Of a DNA stretch of 64,000 bases, positions 8,573-17,620 are shown piece by piece. Positions within the stretch are counted from its first letter, which is position 1, and each line of letters opens with the position of its first letter. The position numbers were made by a program, and so were the translations under genes. The stretch is from Mordavella massiliensis (lineage in GTDB: Bacteria > Bacillota > Clostridia > Lachnospirales > Lachnospiraceae), in the NCBI RefSeq assembly GCF_016901695.1, contig NZ_JACJKS010000002.1, positions 1 through 64,000 on the forward strand, in the 5' to 3' direction. The notes under the pieces are model-generated. The model was not told the origin of the DNA, ran no database searches, and saw nothing but the letters and a program-made list of their open reading frames with translations.

Positions 8573-8601
8573 TTGCATCCGCCGGGGAAATGCCCTATAC
8601 T
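8573..8601 (+). promoter_or_regulatory. Promoter of queH
   Basis: -35 TTGCAT at 8573-8578, 17-base spacer, -10 TATACT at 8596-8601, 33 bases upstream of the queH ATG. Confidence 0.75.
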
Positions 8602-8634
8602 AGGTAGCAGGTTGAACGCGGGAGGAGTCATGTC

Positions 8635-9276
8635 ATGAACTACCAGAGAGAGCTGGACCAGCTGCTCGCCAGGCTGGAAGAGGAGGAAAAAGTTCCCAGG
8701 CTTCTGCTCCACAGCTGCTGCGCCCCCTGCAGCAGCTATGTGCTGGAGTACTTAAGCGCATATTTTGAGATCACGGTCTTTTACTACAATCCGAATATTT
8801 ACCCTGAGAGCGAGTACACGAAGCGGATCCTGGAGCAGCAGACGCTGATCGGTGAGATGAAGACGAAGCATCCGGTGTCTTTTGTGGCGGGTGTGTACGA
8901 GAAAGAGAAGTTCTACGAGATGGCGGCGGGACTGGAGCATGTCCGGGAGGGGGGAGAGCGCTGCATGCGCTGCTATGAGCTGCGCCTGCGGGAGGCGGCG
9001 CGGCTGGCAGAGGAAGGCGGCTACGACTACTTTACCACGACCCTGAGCATCAGTCCCATGAAGAACGCGGCAAAGCTGGGGGAGATCGGGCAGAGGCTGG
9101 CGGGGGAATACGGGGTGAAGTACCTCCCCTCGGACTTCAAAAAGAAGAACGGCTACAAGCGGTCCATCGAGCTGTCCAGGATCTACGGCCTGTACAGGCA
9201 GGATTACTGCGGCTGCGAATTTTCCCTCCGGGACGCGCAGGCGCGCAGGAAAGATCCGGAAAAACAGGAAAATTAA
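8635..9276 (+). CDS. queH: Epoxyqueuosine reductase QueH
   Basis: Catalyses the last step of queuosine synthesis, reducing epoxyqueuosine in tRNA, and replaces the cobalamin-dependent QueG in many Firmicutes. The 213-residue protein shows the expected cysteine sets: HSCCAPC (Cys28, Cys29, Cys32), C-x2-C at 110 and 113 in RCMRCYELR, and the C-terminal C-G-C at 192-194. It also has the TTTLSISPMKN motif. These cysteines bind a 4Fe-4S cluster and a second metal in the characterised family. It has its own promoter and stands alone; other queuosine genes are not in the window. Confidence 0.93.
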   Translation: MNYQRELDQLLARLEEEEKVPRLLLHSCCAPCSSYVLEYLSAYFEITVFYYNPNIYPESEYTKRILEQQTLIGEMKTKHPVSFVAGVYEKEKFYEMAAGLEHVREGGERCMRCYELRLREAARLAEEGGYDYFTTTLSISPMKNAAKLGEIGQRLAGEYGVKYLPSDFKKKNGYKRSIELSRIYGLYRQDYCGCEFSLRDAQARRKDPEKQEN

Positions 9277-9301
9277 GCTGTGCTTTTTGAAAAAAGTATG
9301 G

Positions 9302-9328
9302 TACACTATGAAAATGAATAATTATACA
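9302..9328 (+). promoter_or_regulatory. Candidate -10 box and ARG box upstream of argH
   Basis: A -10-like TACACT (9302-9307, no good -35) is followed directly by TGAATAATTATACA at 9315-9328. This matches 13 of 14 positions of the ArgR/AhrC operator half-site pattern TGAATwwwwATTCA. The position at the expected transcript start suits repression by an arginine-responsive ArgR. ArgR itself is not in the window. The match is by eye only. Confidence 0.5.
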
Positions 9329-9357
9329 ATGATACAAAAGAAAGGGGATGACGCGGG

Positions 9358-10743
9358 ATGGCGCAGTTATGGGGCGGCCGTTTCACAAAAGAGACGGATC
9401 AGCTTGTATATAATTTCAATGCATCCATTTCCTTTGACAGGAGGCTGTACGCCCAGGATATCAGGGGAAGCATTGCCCATGTGATGATGCTGGCAAAGCA
9501 GGGCATCCTCACGGACGCGGATAAAGAGAAGATCATAGAGGGACTGGAGGGCATCCTGTCCGATCTTGAGAAGGGGAAGATTGAGATCCCGGATACTTAT
9601 GAGGACATCCACAGTTTTGTGGAGGCGGTGCTCACCGAGCGGATCGGGGAGCCCGGCAAGAAACTTCACACGGGGCGCAGCCGGAACGACCAGGTGGCGC
9701 TGGATATGAAACTTTATACAAGGGATGAGGTGCACCTCATTGACAACCTTTTAAAGGAGCTGCTGTATGCGGTCCTGACCATCATGGAGGAGGGGCTTGA
9801 CGTGATCATGCCGGGCTTCACGCACCTGCAGAAGGCCCAGCCCATCACCCTGGCTCACCACATGGGAGCCTACTTTGAGATGTTCAAAAGGGACCACGAG
9901 AGGATGCGGGACATTTACTGCAGGATGAACACCTGTCCTCTAGGATCCGGCGCCCTGGCCGGCACCACCTATCCCCTGGACCGGGACTACACGGCCAAGC
10001 TGCTCGGATTCGACGGACCGACGCTGAACAGTATGGACGGCGTGTCGGACCGGGATTACCTCATCGAGCTGCTGGCGGCCCTGTCCACGGTGATGATGCA
10101 TCTGAGCCGGTTCAGTGAGGAGATCATCATCTGGAACTCCAACGAGTACCAGTTCGTGGAGATCGACGATGCCTACAGCACAGGCAGCAGCATCATGCCC
10201 CAGAAGAAGAACCCGGACATTGCGGAGCTTGTCCGGGGCAAGACAGGCCGGGTGTACGGCGCGCTCATGTCGCTCCTCACCACCATGAAGGGGATCCCCC
10301 TGGCCTACAACAAGGATATGCAGGAGGACAAGGAGCTGAGCTTTGACGCCATCGACACGGCGAAGGGGTGCATCGCCCTCTTTACCGGCATGCTGCGCAC
10401 CATGCGGTTCAACCGGAAGCGGATGGAGGACAGCGCAAGGCACGGCTTCACCAACGCCACGGACGCGGCCGACTATCTGGTGGGAAAAGGAGTACCGTTC
10501 CGCGATGCCCACGGGATCGTGGGGAGACTGGTCCTTCACTGTATTGAAAAAGGGATCGCCCTGGACGATATGACGCTGGAGGAGTACCGGGAGATCTCGC
10601 CGGTGTTTGACGAGGACATCTACGACGCCATCGCAGTCGGCAACTGCGTCAACCGGCGTCTGACGACAGGGGCCCCGGGCAGGAAGGCCATGGAGGAAGC
10701 GGTCGGCATCTACAAAAAGTATCTGCGGGAATATGCATCTTAG
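9358..10743 (+). CDS. argH: Argininosuccinate lyase
   Basis: Splits argininosuccinate into arginine and fumarate, the last step of arginine synthesis, in the cytoplasm. The 461-residue length is normal for the family. Visible motifs are the N-terminal LWGGRF, HTGRSRNDQV (about residue 103), TH-LQKAQP (about 158) and the fumarase/aspartase superfamily signature SSIMPQKKNPD (about residue 280), which holds the catalytic serine loop. The start ATG follows AAAGGGG. argG is not adjacent, so argH is uncoupled from the rest of the pathway here. asd follows after 24 bases. Confidence 0.97.
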   Translation: MAQLWGGRFTKETDQLVYNFNASISFDRRLYAQDIRGSIAHVMMLAKQGILTDADKEKIIEGLEGILSDLEKGKIEIPDTYEDIHSFVEAVLTERIGEPGKKLHTGRSRNDQVALDMKLYTRDEVHLIDNLLKELLYAVLTIMEEGLDVIMPGFTHLQKAQPITLAHHMGAYFEMFKRDHERMRDIYCRMNTCPLGSGALAGTTYPLDRDYTAKLLGFDGPTLNSMDGVSDRDYLIELLAALSTVMMHLSRFSEEIIIWNSNEYQFVEIDDAYSTGSSIMPQKKNPDIAELVRGKTGRVYGALMSLLTTMKGIPLAYNKDMQEDKELSFDAIDTAKGCIALFTGMLRTMRFNRKRMEDSARHGFTNATDAADYLVGKGVPFRDAHGIVGRLVLHCIEKGIALDDMTLEEYREISPVFDEDIYDAIAVGNCVNRRLTTGAPGRKAMEEAVGIYKKYLREYAS

Positions 10744-10767
10744 ACAGACAGGGAGGAGAAAAAAGAC

Positions 10768-11853
10768 ATGGAAAAGAAATTACGAGTTGGGATCTTAGGC
10801 GCGACAGGTATGGTGGGGCAGCGGTTCATCGCCCTTCTGGAGGACCATCCCTGGTTTGAGGTGGTGACGGTGGCTGCCAGCCCCCGGTCCGCCGGCAAGA
10901 CATACGAGGAGGCCGTGGGCGGCCGCTGGAAGATGGATACGCCCATGCCGGAGGGTGTGAAGAACCTGATCGTCCACAATGTAAACGAGGTGGAGGACGT
11001 GGCCGCCACCGTAGATTTTGTGTTCAGCGCGGTGGATATGACCAAGGATGAGATCCGGGCCATCGAGGAGGCCTACGCGAAGACGGAGACGCCGGTCGTC
11101 TCCAACAACAGCGCCCACCGCTGGACGCCGGACGTTCCCATGGTGGTGCCGGAGATCAACGCGGACCACTTTGAGGTGATCAAAGACCAGAAGAAGCGGC
11201 TTGGCACAGAGCGCGGCTTCATCGCGGTCAAGCCGAACTGCTCGATCCAGAGCTACGCCCCCTGCCTGGCTGCGTGGAAGGAGTTTGAGCCTGTGCAGCT
11301 TGTGGTGACGACCTACCAGGCAATCTCCGGCGCGGGCAAGACATTTAAGGACTGGCCGGAGATGGTGGGCAATATCATCCCCTACATCGGCGGCGAGGAG
11401 GAGAAGAGTGAAAAGGAGCCCCTGCGCGTCCTGGGACATGTGGAGAACGGGCAGATCGTCATGGCGGACGCCCCGAAGATCACCTGCCAGTGCGTGCGCG
11501 TGCCGGTCCTCAACGGCCACACGGCTGCCGTGTTCATCAATTTCGCGAAAAAGCCTTCCAGGGAGGAGCTGATCGAGAAGCTGGTGACCTTCAAAGGCTT
11601 CCCCCAGGAGGCGGGTCTTCCCAGCGCGCCGAAGCAGTTCATCCAGTATCTGGAGGAGGACAACCGTCCCCAGGTGACGATGGATGTGGACTACGAGCGG
11701 GGGATGGGCGTGTCCATCGGACGTCTCCGGGAGGATACGGTCTACGACTACAAGTTCATCGGCCTGTCCCACAACACGGTCCGCGGCGCGGCCGGCGGCG
11801 CGGTGCTCTGTGCGGAGGCCCTGACGGCCAAGGGGTATATCCAGGCAAAATAG
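10768..11853 (+). CDS. asd: Aspartate-semialdehyde dehydrogenase
   Basis: Reduces aspartyl phosphate to aspartate semialdehyde with NADPH, the branch point to lysine, threonine, methionine and diaminopimelate. The 361-residue protein has the nucleotide-binding loop GATGMVGQ at its N-terminus, the active-site Cys158 in KPNCSIQS, and SGAGKTF downstream. Its length and the extra segment around EEEKSEKEP resemble the archaeal/fungal branch of the family rather than the short E. coli-type Asd. A GGAGG site precedes the ATG. It probably shares a transcript with argH and ends at a bidirectional terminator. Confidence 0.95.
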   Translation: MEKKLRVGILGATGMVGQRFIALLEDHPWFEVVTVAASPRSAGKTYEEAVGGRWKMDTPMPEGVKNLIVHNVNEVEDVAATVDFVFSAVDMTKDEIRAIEEAYAKTETPVVSNNSAHRWTPDVPMVVPEINADHFEVIKDQKKRLGTERGFIAVKPNCSIQSYAPCLAAWKEFEPVQLVVTTYQAISGAGKTFKDWPEMVGNIIPYIGGEEEKSEKEPLRVLGHVENGQIVMADAPKITCQCVRVPVLNGHTAAVFINFAKKPSREELIEKLVTFKGFPQEAGLPSAPKQFIQYLEEDNRPQVTMDVDYERGMGVSIGRLREDTVYDYKFIGLSHNTVRGAAGGAVLCAEALTAKGYIQAK

Positions 11854-11861
11854 TGTACACA

Positions 11862-11889
11862 AAAAGAGCTTCCTTTTGGAAGCTCTTTT
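11862..11889 (+). terminator. Bidirectional terminator between asd and the ferredoxin gene
   Basis: Stem AAAGAGCTTCC / GGAAGCTCTTT with a TTTT loop, flanked by A-run and T-run so that it can serve both converging transcripts. Confidence 0.85.
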
Positions 11890-11893
11890 CCTG

Positions 11894-12541
11894 TTACTGG
11901 TCCAGGATCTTCCCGTCGATGGAGAGCGTCACCACCTGCCAGGGGATGAATCTGCCGCTGGCCTTAAGCGCCTCCCTTGCCGCGTGCTCGATGCCGCCGC
12001 AGCAGGGCACCTCCATGCGGACGATGGTAAGCTCCCGGATGTCGTTCCCGGAAAGGATCTGCGTCAGCTTTTCCGTGTAGTCCACACTGTCCAGCTTGGG
12101 GCAGCCGATGAGCGTCACCCTGCCCCGGATGAAATCCTCGTGGAAGCCGGCGTAGGCGTAGGCGGTGCAGTCGGCGGCGATGAGGAGCTTTGCCCCGTCA
12201 AAACAGGGCGCGTTCACAGGCGCCAGCTTGATCTGCACCGGCCACTGGCGCAGCTGGGAGGGCCGAAAGAGCGGCTCTGCCTTCTCTGCCGCGGCAGGTC
12301 CGGCTTCGGATATGTGCTTTTTAACTGCTTCCGCATCGTAGGCGGCAGCCTCCCGCTCCGTGAAGGAGATGGCGTCTGTGGGGCAGACGGGCAGGCAGTC
12401 CCCCAGGCCGTCGCAGTAGTCGTCGCGCAGCAGGCGGGCTTTGCCGTCCACCATGCCGATGGCTCCCTCGTGGCATGCGTCCGCGCACAGACCGCAGCCG
12501 ATGCATTTTTCTTCGTCAATATGAATGATCTTCCGTATCAT
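11894..12541 (-). CDS. 4Fe-4S ferredoxin-type protein
   Basis: A 215-residue cytoplasmic iron-sulfur protein. The N-terminus carries a classical cluster motif C-I-G-C-G-L-C-x3-C (about residues 15-25) and a second set ending in CLPVCPTDA (about 47-55) that is partly degenerate in spacing (CDGLGDCLPVC). The rest has no enzyme domain I can name, but conserved Cys in DCTAYAY, GCPKLD and the EVPCCGG segment may bind further metal. Similar proteins are common in clostridia as electron carriers or redox regulators. A GGAGGAA site precedes the ATG; the gene is divergent from ppk1. Confidence 0.8.
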   Translation of the reverse strand: MIRKIIHIDEEKCIGCGLCADACHEGAIGMVDGKARLLRDDYCDGLGDCLPVCPTDAISFTEREAAAYDAEAVKKHISEAGPAAAEKAEPLFRPSQLRQWPVQIKLAPVNAPCFDGAKLLIAADCTAYAYAGFHEDFIRGRVTLIGCPKLDSVDYTEKLTQILSGNDIRELTIVRMEVPCCGGIEHAAREALKASGRFIPWQVVTLSIDGKILDQ

Positions 12542-12591
12542 GGATGAATTCCTCCTTGCTGTTCTTTTTACAACCAGAGTATAGCACAGGA

Positions 12592-12626
12592 ACAGACCTG
12601 TGTCTGTTGCTTTTGCAACGCAAAAG
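12592..12626. repeat. Two tandem inverted repeats between divergent genes
   Basis: ACAGAC-4-GTCTGT at 12592-12607 and CTTTTGC-AAC-GCAAAAG at 12610-12626 lie side by side between the ferredoxin gene and ppk1, just upstream of the ppk1 -35 box. They are perfect and could be operators or transcript hairpins; no matching regulator is known to me. Confidence 0.5.
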
Positions 12627-12630
12627 AGAC

Positions 12631-12659
12631 TGGATATATTTCCGGTTTACATGTATAAT
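12631..12659 (+). promoter_or_regulatory. Candidate promoter of ppk1
   Basis: -10 TATAAT at 12654-12659 with a weak -35 TGGATA at 12631-12636 and 17-base spacing, 36 bases before the ppk1 start. Confidence 0.55.
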
Positions 12660-12694
12660 CTTTAACAGATATATATGAAAGGAAGGGGCGGAAG

Positions 12695-14803
12695 ATGAAG
12701 GAAGATATTTTGCAGTACACCCAGAACAGGGAACTGTCCTGGCTGAAGTTTAACCAGCGCGTGCTGGAGGAGGCGCAGGACCCGTCCGTGCCTCTTCTGG
12801 AGAGGATGAAGTTTGTCGCGATCTTCACCAGCAATCTGGATGAGTTCTTTATGATCCGGGTGGGAAGCCTTTTTGATATGGCGCAGACAGATCCGAAGGC
12901 AGTGGACGCCAGATCCGGCATGACGCCGTCCCAGCAGCTGGACAATATATATGAGGCGGTGGCGCCTCTGTACAAGGAGCGGGACAAGACCTACGCGGAG
13001 ATCAAGAAGCAGCTCCACCCGTACGGTGTCTGCGGCCTGGATTACAAGGAGCTGGAGCAGAGCGAGAAAAAGTATGTGAAGAAGTATTTTAAGGAGCAGG
13101 TGCTCCCCATCCTGTCGCCGCAGATCGTGGATGCGGGCCATCCGTTTCCCCACCTGCTCAACAAGGAGCTGTATGTGACCGCCATGCTGAAGGCGGGCAG
13201 CAGGACGATGATGGGGATCGTGCCGGTGCCCAATTTCGTGTCGGACATCCTCTATCTGCCGGGGCATGACATCCGCTACATCCGGATGGAGAAGGTGATC
13301 ATGGAGCATCTGGATCTGGTGTTCGGCCAGTACGAGGTGTCGGACCGGAACTACATCTGCGTCACCCGGAACGCGGACATCGCGCCGGATGATGAGCTCC
13401 TGGAAGTCAACGATGATTTCCGGTACCTGATGAAGCAGACGCTCCACAAGCGCCGCAGGATGGCGGTGGTGCGCCTGGAGATCGCGGAGAAGCTGAACCA
13501 GGATATGGAGAAGTATTTCTGCGAGAAATTCAACATCACAAAGAAGCAGATCTTCCGCACCAAGATGCCCATGAAGCTGGACTACATGTTTGCCATCAGC
13601 GGGAACCTGCCGGATCCCATGAAGCGCTCCCTGATCTATCCGCCGTTTACGCCCCAGCCGGGCAGGCAGGTGGAGGAGGGCAGCATGATGCGCCAGATCC
13701 GCAGGCACGACCTGCTTCTGTTCTACCCCTATGAGAGCATGGATCCCTTCCTGCAGCTGATCAGGGAGGCGGCCTATGATCCCTCTGTCATGACGATCAA
13801 GATCACCATCTACCGGCTGGCAAAGAAGGCAAGGCTGGTGGAATACCTGTGCGCCGCCGCGGAGAACGGCAAGGAAGTGACGGTTCTCATCGAGCTTAGG
13901 GCCCGGTTTGACGAGCAGAACAACATTGACTGGTCCGAGAGGCTGGAGGATGCCGGCTGCCGCGTCCTCTACGGGTTCGAGGGGTACAAGGTCCATTCCA
14001 AGATCTGCCTGATCACCTGCAGGAACCGGAACGAGATCCAGTATATCACGCAGATCGGGACCGGCAACTACAATGAGAAGACGGCCGCCCAGTACACGGA
14101 TCTCTCGCTGATGACAGCGGACCGGGAGATCGGGGAGGACGCGGCCCTCTTTTTCCAGAATATGTCCATCGGCAATCTGGACGGCGTATACCGCCATCTC
14201 ATCGTGTCCCCCACCTCCCTGAAGCAGACGGTGCTCCGGCTCATGGATGAGGAGATCCGGAAGGGGGAGAGGGGCCGCATTGTCATGAAGATGAACTCGG
14301 TGACGGATGTGGACTTTATCGCCAAAGTGGCGGAGGCGTCCCGGGCCGGCGTGAAGGTGGACCTCAATGTGCGGGGCATCTGCTGCATCCTGCCGGGCAT
14401 CCCGGGCTATACGGACAATCTGACGGTCACCAGTATCGTGGGCAGATTCCTGGAGCATCCGAGGATCTTCTGCTTCGGCACGGGAGCGGACCAGAAGATC
14501 TATATCGGCTCCGCGGACATGATGACGCGCAACACGGAGAAGCGTGTGGAGGTGGCCTGTCCGGTTCTGGACGATGCCCTGAAGCGGCAGATCAGTTACT
14601 ATATGAAGGTCATGCTGGAGGACAACGTGAAGGCGAGAGTCCTGCAGCCGGACGGCACATATAAGAAAAAGCCGATCACGGAGCACCGGGTCGACGCCCA
14701 GGACCGCTTTATGAAGGAGGCCGTCCATGCGGCCAGGAGTGCGGGGACGACCCCGAAGAAGGAGAGTCTGAAAGACAGGATCCTGCGTATGCTGAAGAAG
14801 TAG
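12695..14803 (+). CDS. ppk1: Polyphosphate kinase 1
   Basis: Makes long-chain polyphosphate from ATP reversibly, usually membrane associated. The 702-residue protein has the complete PPK1 layout: N-terminal domain from NRELSWLKFN, FTSNLDEFFMIRVG, the middle head domain, and two phospholipase-D-like catalytic domains. The autophosphorylated histidine is His434 in VHSK, in line with His435 of E. coli; the second HxK-like region includes GSADMMTRN. ELRARFDEQ-NIDW is also intact. A GGAAGGGGCGG site precedes the ATG. No ppx phosphatase is adjacent; topB follows after 34 bases. Confidence 0.96.
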   Translation: MKEDILQYTQNRELSWLKFNQRVLEEAQDPSVPLLERMKFVAIFTSNLDEFFMIRVGSLFDMAQTDPKAVDARSGMTPSQQLDNIYEAVAPLYKERDKTYAEIKKQLHPYGVCGLDYKELEQSEKKYVKKYFKEQVLPILSPQIVDAGHPFPHLLNKELYVTAMLKAGSRTMMGIVPVPNFVSDILYLPGHDIRYIRMEKVIMEHLDLVFGQYEVSDRNYICVTRNADIAPDDELLEVNDDFRYLMKQTLHKRRRMAVVRLEIAEKLNQDMEKYFCEKFNITKKQIFRTKMPMKLDYMFAISGNLPDPMKRSLIYPPFTPQPGRQVEEGSMMRQIRRHDLLLFYPYESMDPFLQLIREAAYDPSVMTIKITIYRLAKKARLVEYLCAAAENGKEVTVLIELRARFDEQNNIDWSERLEDAGCRVLYGFEGYKVHSKICLITCRNRNEIQYITQIGTGNYNEKTAAQYTDLSLMTADREIGEDAALFFQNMSIGNLDGVYRHLIVSPTSLKQTVLRLMDEEIRKGERGRIVMKMNSVTDVDFIAKVAEASRAGVKVDLNVRGICCILPGIPGYTDNLTVTSIVGRFLEHPRIFCFGTGADQKIYIGSADMMTRNTEKRVEVACPVLDDALKRQISYYMKVMLEDNVKARVLQPDGTYKKKPITEHRVDAQDRFMKEAVHAARSAGTTPKKESLKDRILRMLKK

Positions 14804-14837
14804 GAATACAAAAAGGACAGGAGAGTATGCAGCATCT

Positions 14838-16865
14838 ATGGGAAAAGCATTATACATAGCAGAGAAGCCGAGCGTGGCCCAGGAGTTTGCGAAGGCGCTC
14901 CATCTGCGCGCGGGAAGGCATGACGGCTACCTGGAATCGGACGACGCGGTGGTGACCTGGTGCGTGGGGCACCTTGTCACCATGAGTTATCCGGAGGCCT
15001 ACGACGAAAAGTACAAGCGGTGGAGTCTGGAGGCTCTGCCGTTTTTACCGGAGGAGTTCAGGTATGAGGTCATCCCGGCCGTGGCGAAGCAGTTTCGGAT
15101 CGTCTCCTCCCTTCTTCACAGGGAGGACGTGGAGAGGATCTATGTCTGTACCGACTCCGGGCGGGAGGGGGAATATATCTACCGCCTCGTGGAGCAGATG
15201 GCGGGCGTGAAGGGCAAGGAGAGACGGCGGGTGTGGATCGATTCCCAGACGGAGGAGGAGATCCTGCGCGGCATCCGGGAGGCGAAGGATCTGTCGGCCT
15301 ACGACAACCTGTCAGCCTCCGCCTATCTGCGGGCCAAGGAAGATTACCTGATGGGGATCAATTTCTCCCGCCTTCTCACGCTGAAGTACGGGAACAGCAT
15401 CTCCGGATACCTGAAGACAAAGTACGCGGTCATTTCCGTGGGCCGGGTGATGACCTGCGTGCAGGGTATGGTGGTGCGCCGGGAGCGGGAGATCCGGGAG
15501 TTTGTGGAGACGCCGTTTTACCGGGTCGTCGCCTGCATACAGGCAGAAGCCCCGGAGGGGGCGGCCGCCTTCGAGGGGGAGTGGCGCGCGGCGCCGGAGT
15601 CCCGGTATTTCGCCTCCCCGCATTTATACAAGGAGAATGGGTTTAAAGAGGAGGAAAAGGCCCGGGAGCTGATCCGGTACCTGAAAGAGGAGACGCCGGA
15701 GCTGACCTGCCGGATCCTCTCCGTCGAGAAGAAGAAGGAGAAGAAGAACCCGCCCCTCCTCTATAATCTGGCGGAGCTGCAGAACGAGTGCTCCAGGAGG
15801 TTCAAGATCAGCCCGGATGAGACGCTGCGCATCGTGCAGGAGCTCTACGAGAAAAAGCTGGTCACCTACCCGAGGACTGACGCCAGGGTCCTCTCCACCG
15901 CGGTGGCAAAGGAGATCCACAAGAACTTAAACGGGCTGATGAAGTATGAGCCGGCCGTCCCGTACCTGCAGGAGATCGCGGCCATGGGAAGCCACAAGGG
16001 GCTGGCCAGGACGAGGTACGTCAATGACAAGCAGATCACGGACCACTATGCCATCATCCCGACCGGCCAGGGGCTTTTGGCATTAAATAGTGTGGCGCAC
16101 ACGGCGAAATCGGTGTATGATATAATCGTGCGCAGATTTCTGAGTATTTTTTACCCGGCAGCCGTATACCAGAAAGTGTCTGTCACCGCAGGCATGAAGA
16201 CAGAGCAGTTTTTTGCGGGCCTGCGGGTGCTCGCCGAGGAGGGGTACCTGAAAGTGGCCGGCGTCCCGGAACAGAAGAAGGAGGAGCCGGCGGGGCTTAT
16301 GGAGGCGGTCGCAGGGCTGAAGAAAGGGATGACGCTCCCTGTGTCCGCCCTGGAGATCCGGGAGGGGAAAACATCCCCGCCCAAGCGGTACAGTTCCGGC
16401 TCCCTCATCCTTGCCATGGAGAACGCGGGACAGCTCATCGAGGACGAGGAGCTGCGGGAGCAGATCAAGGGCTGCGGCATCGGCACCAGCGCCACCAGGG
16501 GCGAGATCCTGAAAAAGCTGTTCAACAACAAGTATCTAGCCCTCAACAAGAAGACTCAGATCGTCACGCCCACCCTGCAGGGGGAGATGATCTACGATGT
16601 GGTGGACCATTCCATCCGCTCCCTTTTGAACCCGGAGCTCACAGCAAGCTGGGAGAAGGGGCTTGGGTACGTGGCGGACGGGCAGATCACCTCAGATGAG
16701 TACATGGAGAAGCTGGAGCATTTCATACGGGCAAGGACCAGCGGCGTGCTGGGCCTCAACAACCAGTATCAGCTAAGGAGCTGCTATGATAAAGCGGCAG
16801 CTTTCTATAAAACCAAATCAAAAAATAAAAAGCCGGAAGGCGGAAATGGAGTGAAGAAAAAATGA
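14838..16865 (+). CDS. topB: DNA topoisomerase III
   Basis: Type IA topoisomerase that passes single strands and decatenates DNA. The 675-residue protein has the Toprim domain with EKPSVAQ (residues 8-14) and the acidic D-S-G-R-E-G-E-Y site near residue 110, and the active tyrosine Tyr344 in VTYPRTD. GIGTSATR near residue 550 is also typical. Zinc-ribbon tails are absent, as in many TopB. The best Shine-Dalgarno (AGGAGAG) is about 13 bases from the ATG, longer than usual. The TGA stop overlaps the next start (ATGA), so the two genes are coupled. Confidence 0.95.
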   Translation: MGKALYIAEKPSVAQEFAKALHLRAGRHDGYLESDDAVVTWCVGHLVTMSYPEAYDEKYKRWSLEALPFLPEEFRYEVIPAVAKQFRIVSSLLHREDVERIYVCTDSGREGEYIYRLVEQMAGVKGKERRRVWIDSQTEEEILRGIREAKDLSAYDNLSASAYLRAKEDYLMGINFSRLLTLKYGNSISGYLKTKYAVISVGRVMTCVQGMVVRREREIREFVETPFYRVVACIQAEAPEGAAAFEGEWRAAPESRYFASPHLYKENGFKEEEKARELIRYLKEETPELTCRILSVEKKKEKKNPPLLYNLAELQNECSRRFKISPDETLRIVQELYEKKLVTYPRTDARVLSTAVAKEIHKNLNGLMKYEPAVPYLQEIAAMGSHKGLARTRYVNDKQITDHYAIIPTGQGLLALNSVAHTAKSVYDIIVRRFLSIFYPAAVYQKVSVTAGMKTEQFFAGLRVLAEEGYLKVAGVPEQKKEEPAGLMEAVAGLKKGMTLPVSALEIREGKTSPPKRYSSGSLILAMENAGQLIEDEELREQIKGCGIGTSATRGEILKKLFNNKYLALNKKTQIVTPTLQGEMIYDVVDHSIRSLLNPELTASWEKGLGYVADGQITSDEYMEKLEHFIRARTSGVLGLNNQYQLRSCYDKAAAFYKTKSKNKKPEGGNGVKKK

Positions 16866-17527
16866 AAGAACTGACGATCCGGGAACTCTACACACTGGAT
16901 GAGACGATCGCAAAGGATCTCTTTGAGGGGCTGACCTACCCGTGGGAGGCGCTCCCGAAGATTAAGGATTTTATCCTGAAGCTGGGCGAGACGCTGCCGG
17001 AAGAGGAATATGAAAAGGTGGGGGAGGATGTGTGGATCGCCAGGTCTGCCACCGTATTCCCGTCCGCCTACATCCACGGGCCGGCTATCATCGGTAAAAA
17101 TGCAGAGGTGCGCCACTGCGCCTTTATCCGCGGCAATGCCATCGTGGGGGAGGGAGCCGTGGTGGGCAATTCCACAGAGCTCAAAAACGTGGTCCTTTTT
17201 AACAAGGTGCAGGTGCCCCACTACAACTACGTGGGCGATTCCATCCTGGGATACAAGGCGCACATGGGCGCAGGTTCCATCACATCCAATGTGAAATCCG
17301 ACAAAAAGCTGGTTGTTGTCAAGACGCTGGAGGAGAACATGGAGACAGGCCTTAAAAAGTTCGGCGCCATGCTGGGCGACGAGGTGGAAGTCGGATGCGG
17401 CACGGTGCTCAATCCGGGCAGCGTGGTGGGAAGCCACACGAACATTTACCCCCTTTCCTCTGTCAGAGGGTATGTGCCGGCGGACAGCATTTACAAGCGG
17501 CAGGGAGAGGTCGTAAAGAAGCAGTAA
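16862..17527 (+). CDS. Left-handed beta-helix (hexapeptide repeat) transferase-like protein
   Basis: A 221-residue protein. After about 60 residues of helical lead-in it shows hexapeptide repeats (VWIARSATVFPSAYIHGPAI and on) forming a left-handed beta-helix as in GlmU C-terminal acetyltransferase domains. KNVVLFNKVQVPHYNYVGDS and GAGSITSNVKSDK resemble the GlmU active-site region, but the uridylyltransferase half is missing. It probably acts on a nucleotide sugar or is a GlmU-related protein of unknown substrate. It is translationally coupled to topB by a four-base overlap. Confidence 0.8.
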   Translation: MKELTIRELYTLDETIAKDLFEGLTYPWEALPKIKDFILKLGETLPEEEYEKVGEDVWIARSATVFPSAYIHGPAIIGKNAEVRHCAFIRGNAIVGEGAVVGNSTELKNVVLFNKVQVPHYNYVGDSILGYKAHMGAGSITSNVKSDKKLVVVKTLEENMETGLKKFGAMLGDEVEVGCGTVLNPGSVVGSHTNIYPLSSVRGYVPADSIYKRQGEVVKKQ

Positions 17528-17541
17528 GCGCAGAGGGCGTA

Positions 17542-17570
17542 TTGCAAACATCCCCGGAACTTGGTATGAT
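17542..17570 (+). promoter_or_regulatory. Promoter of the moaB/mogA-like gene
   Basis: -35 TTGCAA at 17542-17547, 17-base spacer, -10 TATGAT at 17565-17570. Confidence 0.7.
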
Positions 17571-17620
17571 TAGGGGGAAGCGGGCCAGGGCCTGTACGAA
17601 AGAATTTTGGAGGTACCAGA

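Noticed and set aside
9287-9307. Strong promoter TTGAAA...TACACT for argH
   Set aside because: The two boxes are only 9 bases apart, so TTGAAA cannot be the -35 for that -10; just the -10 and the operator-like site were kept.
12662-14857. Reverse-strand open frame of 731 codons opposite ppk1
   Set aside because: ppk1 is complete with His434 and all motifs. The reverse frame is a byproduct of codon bias.
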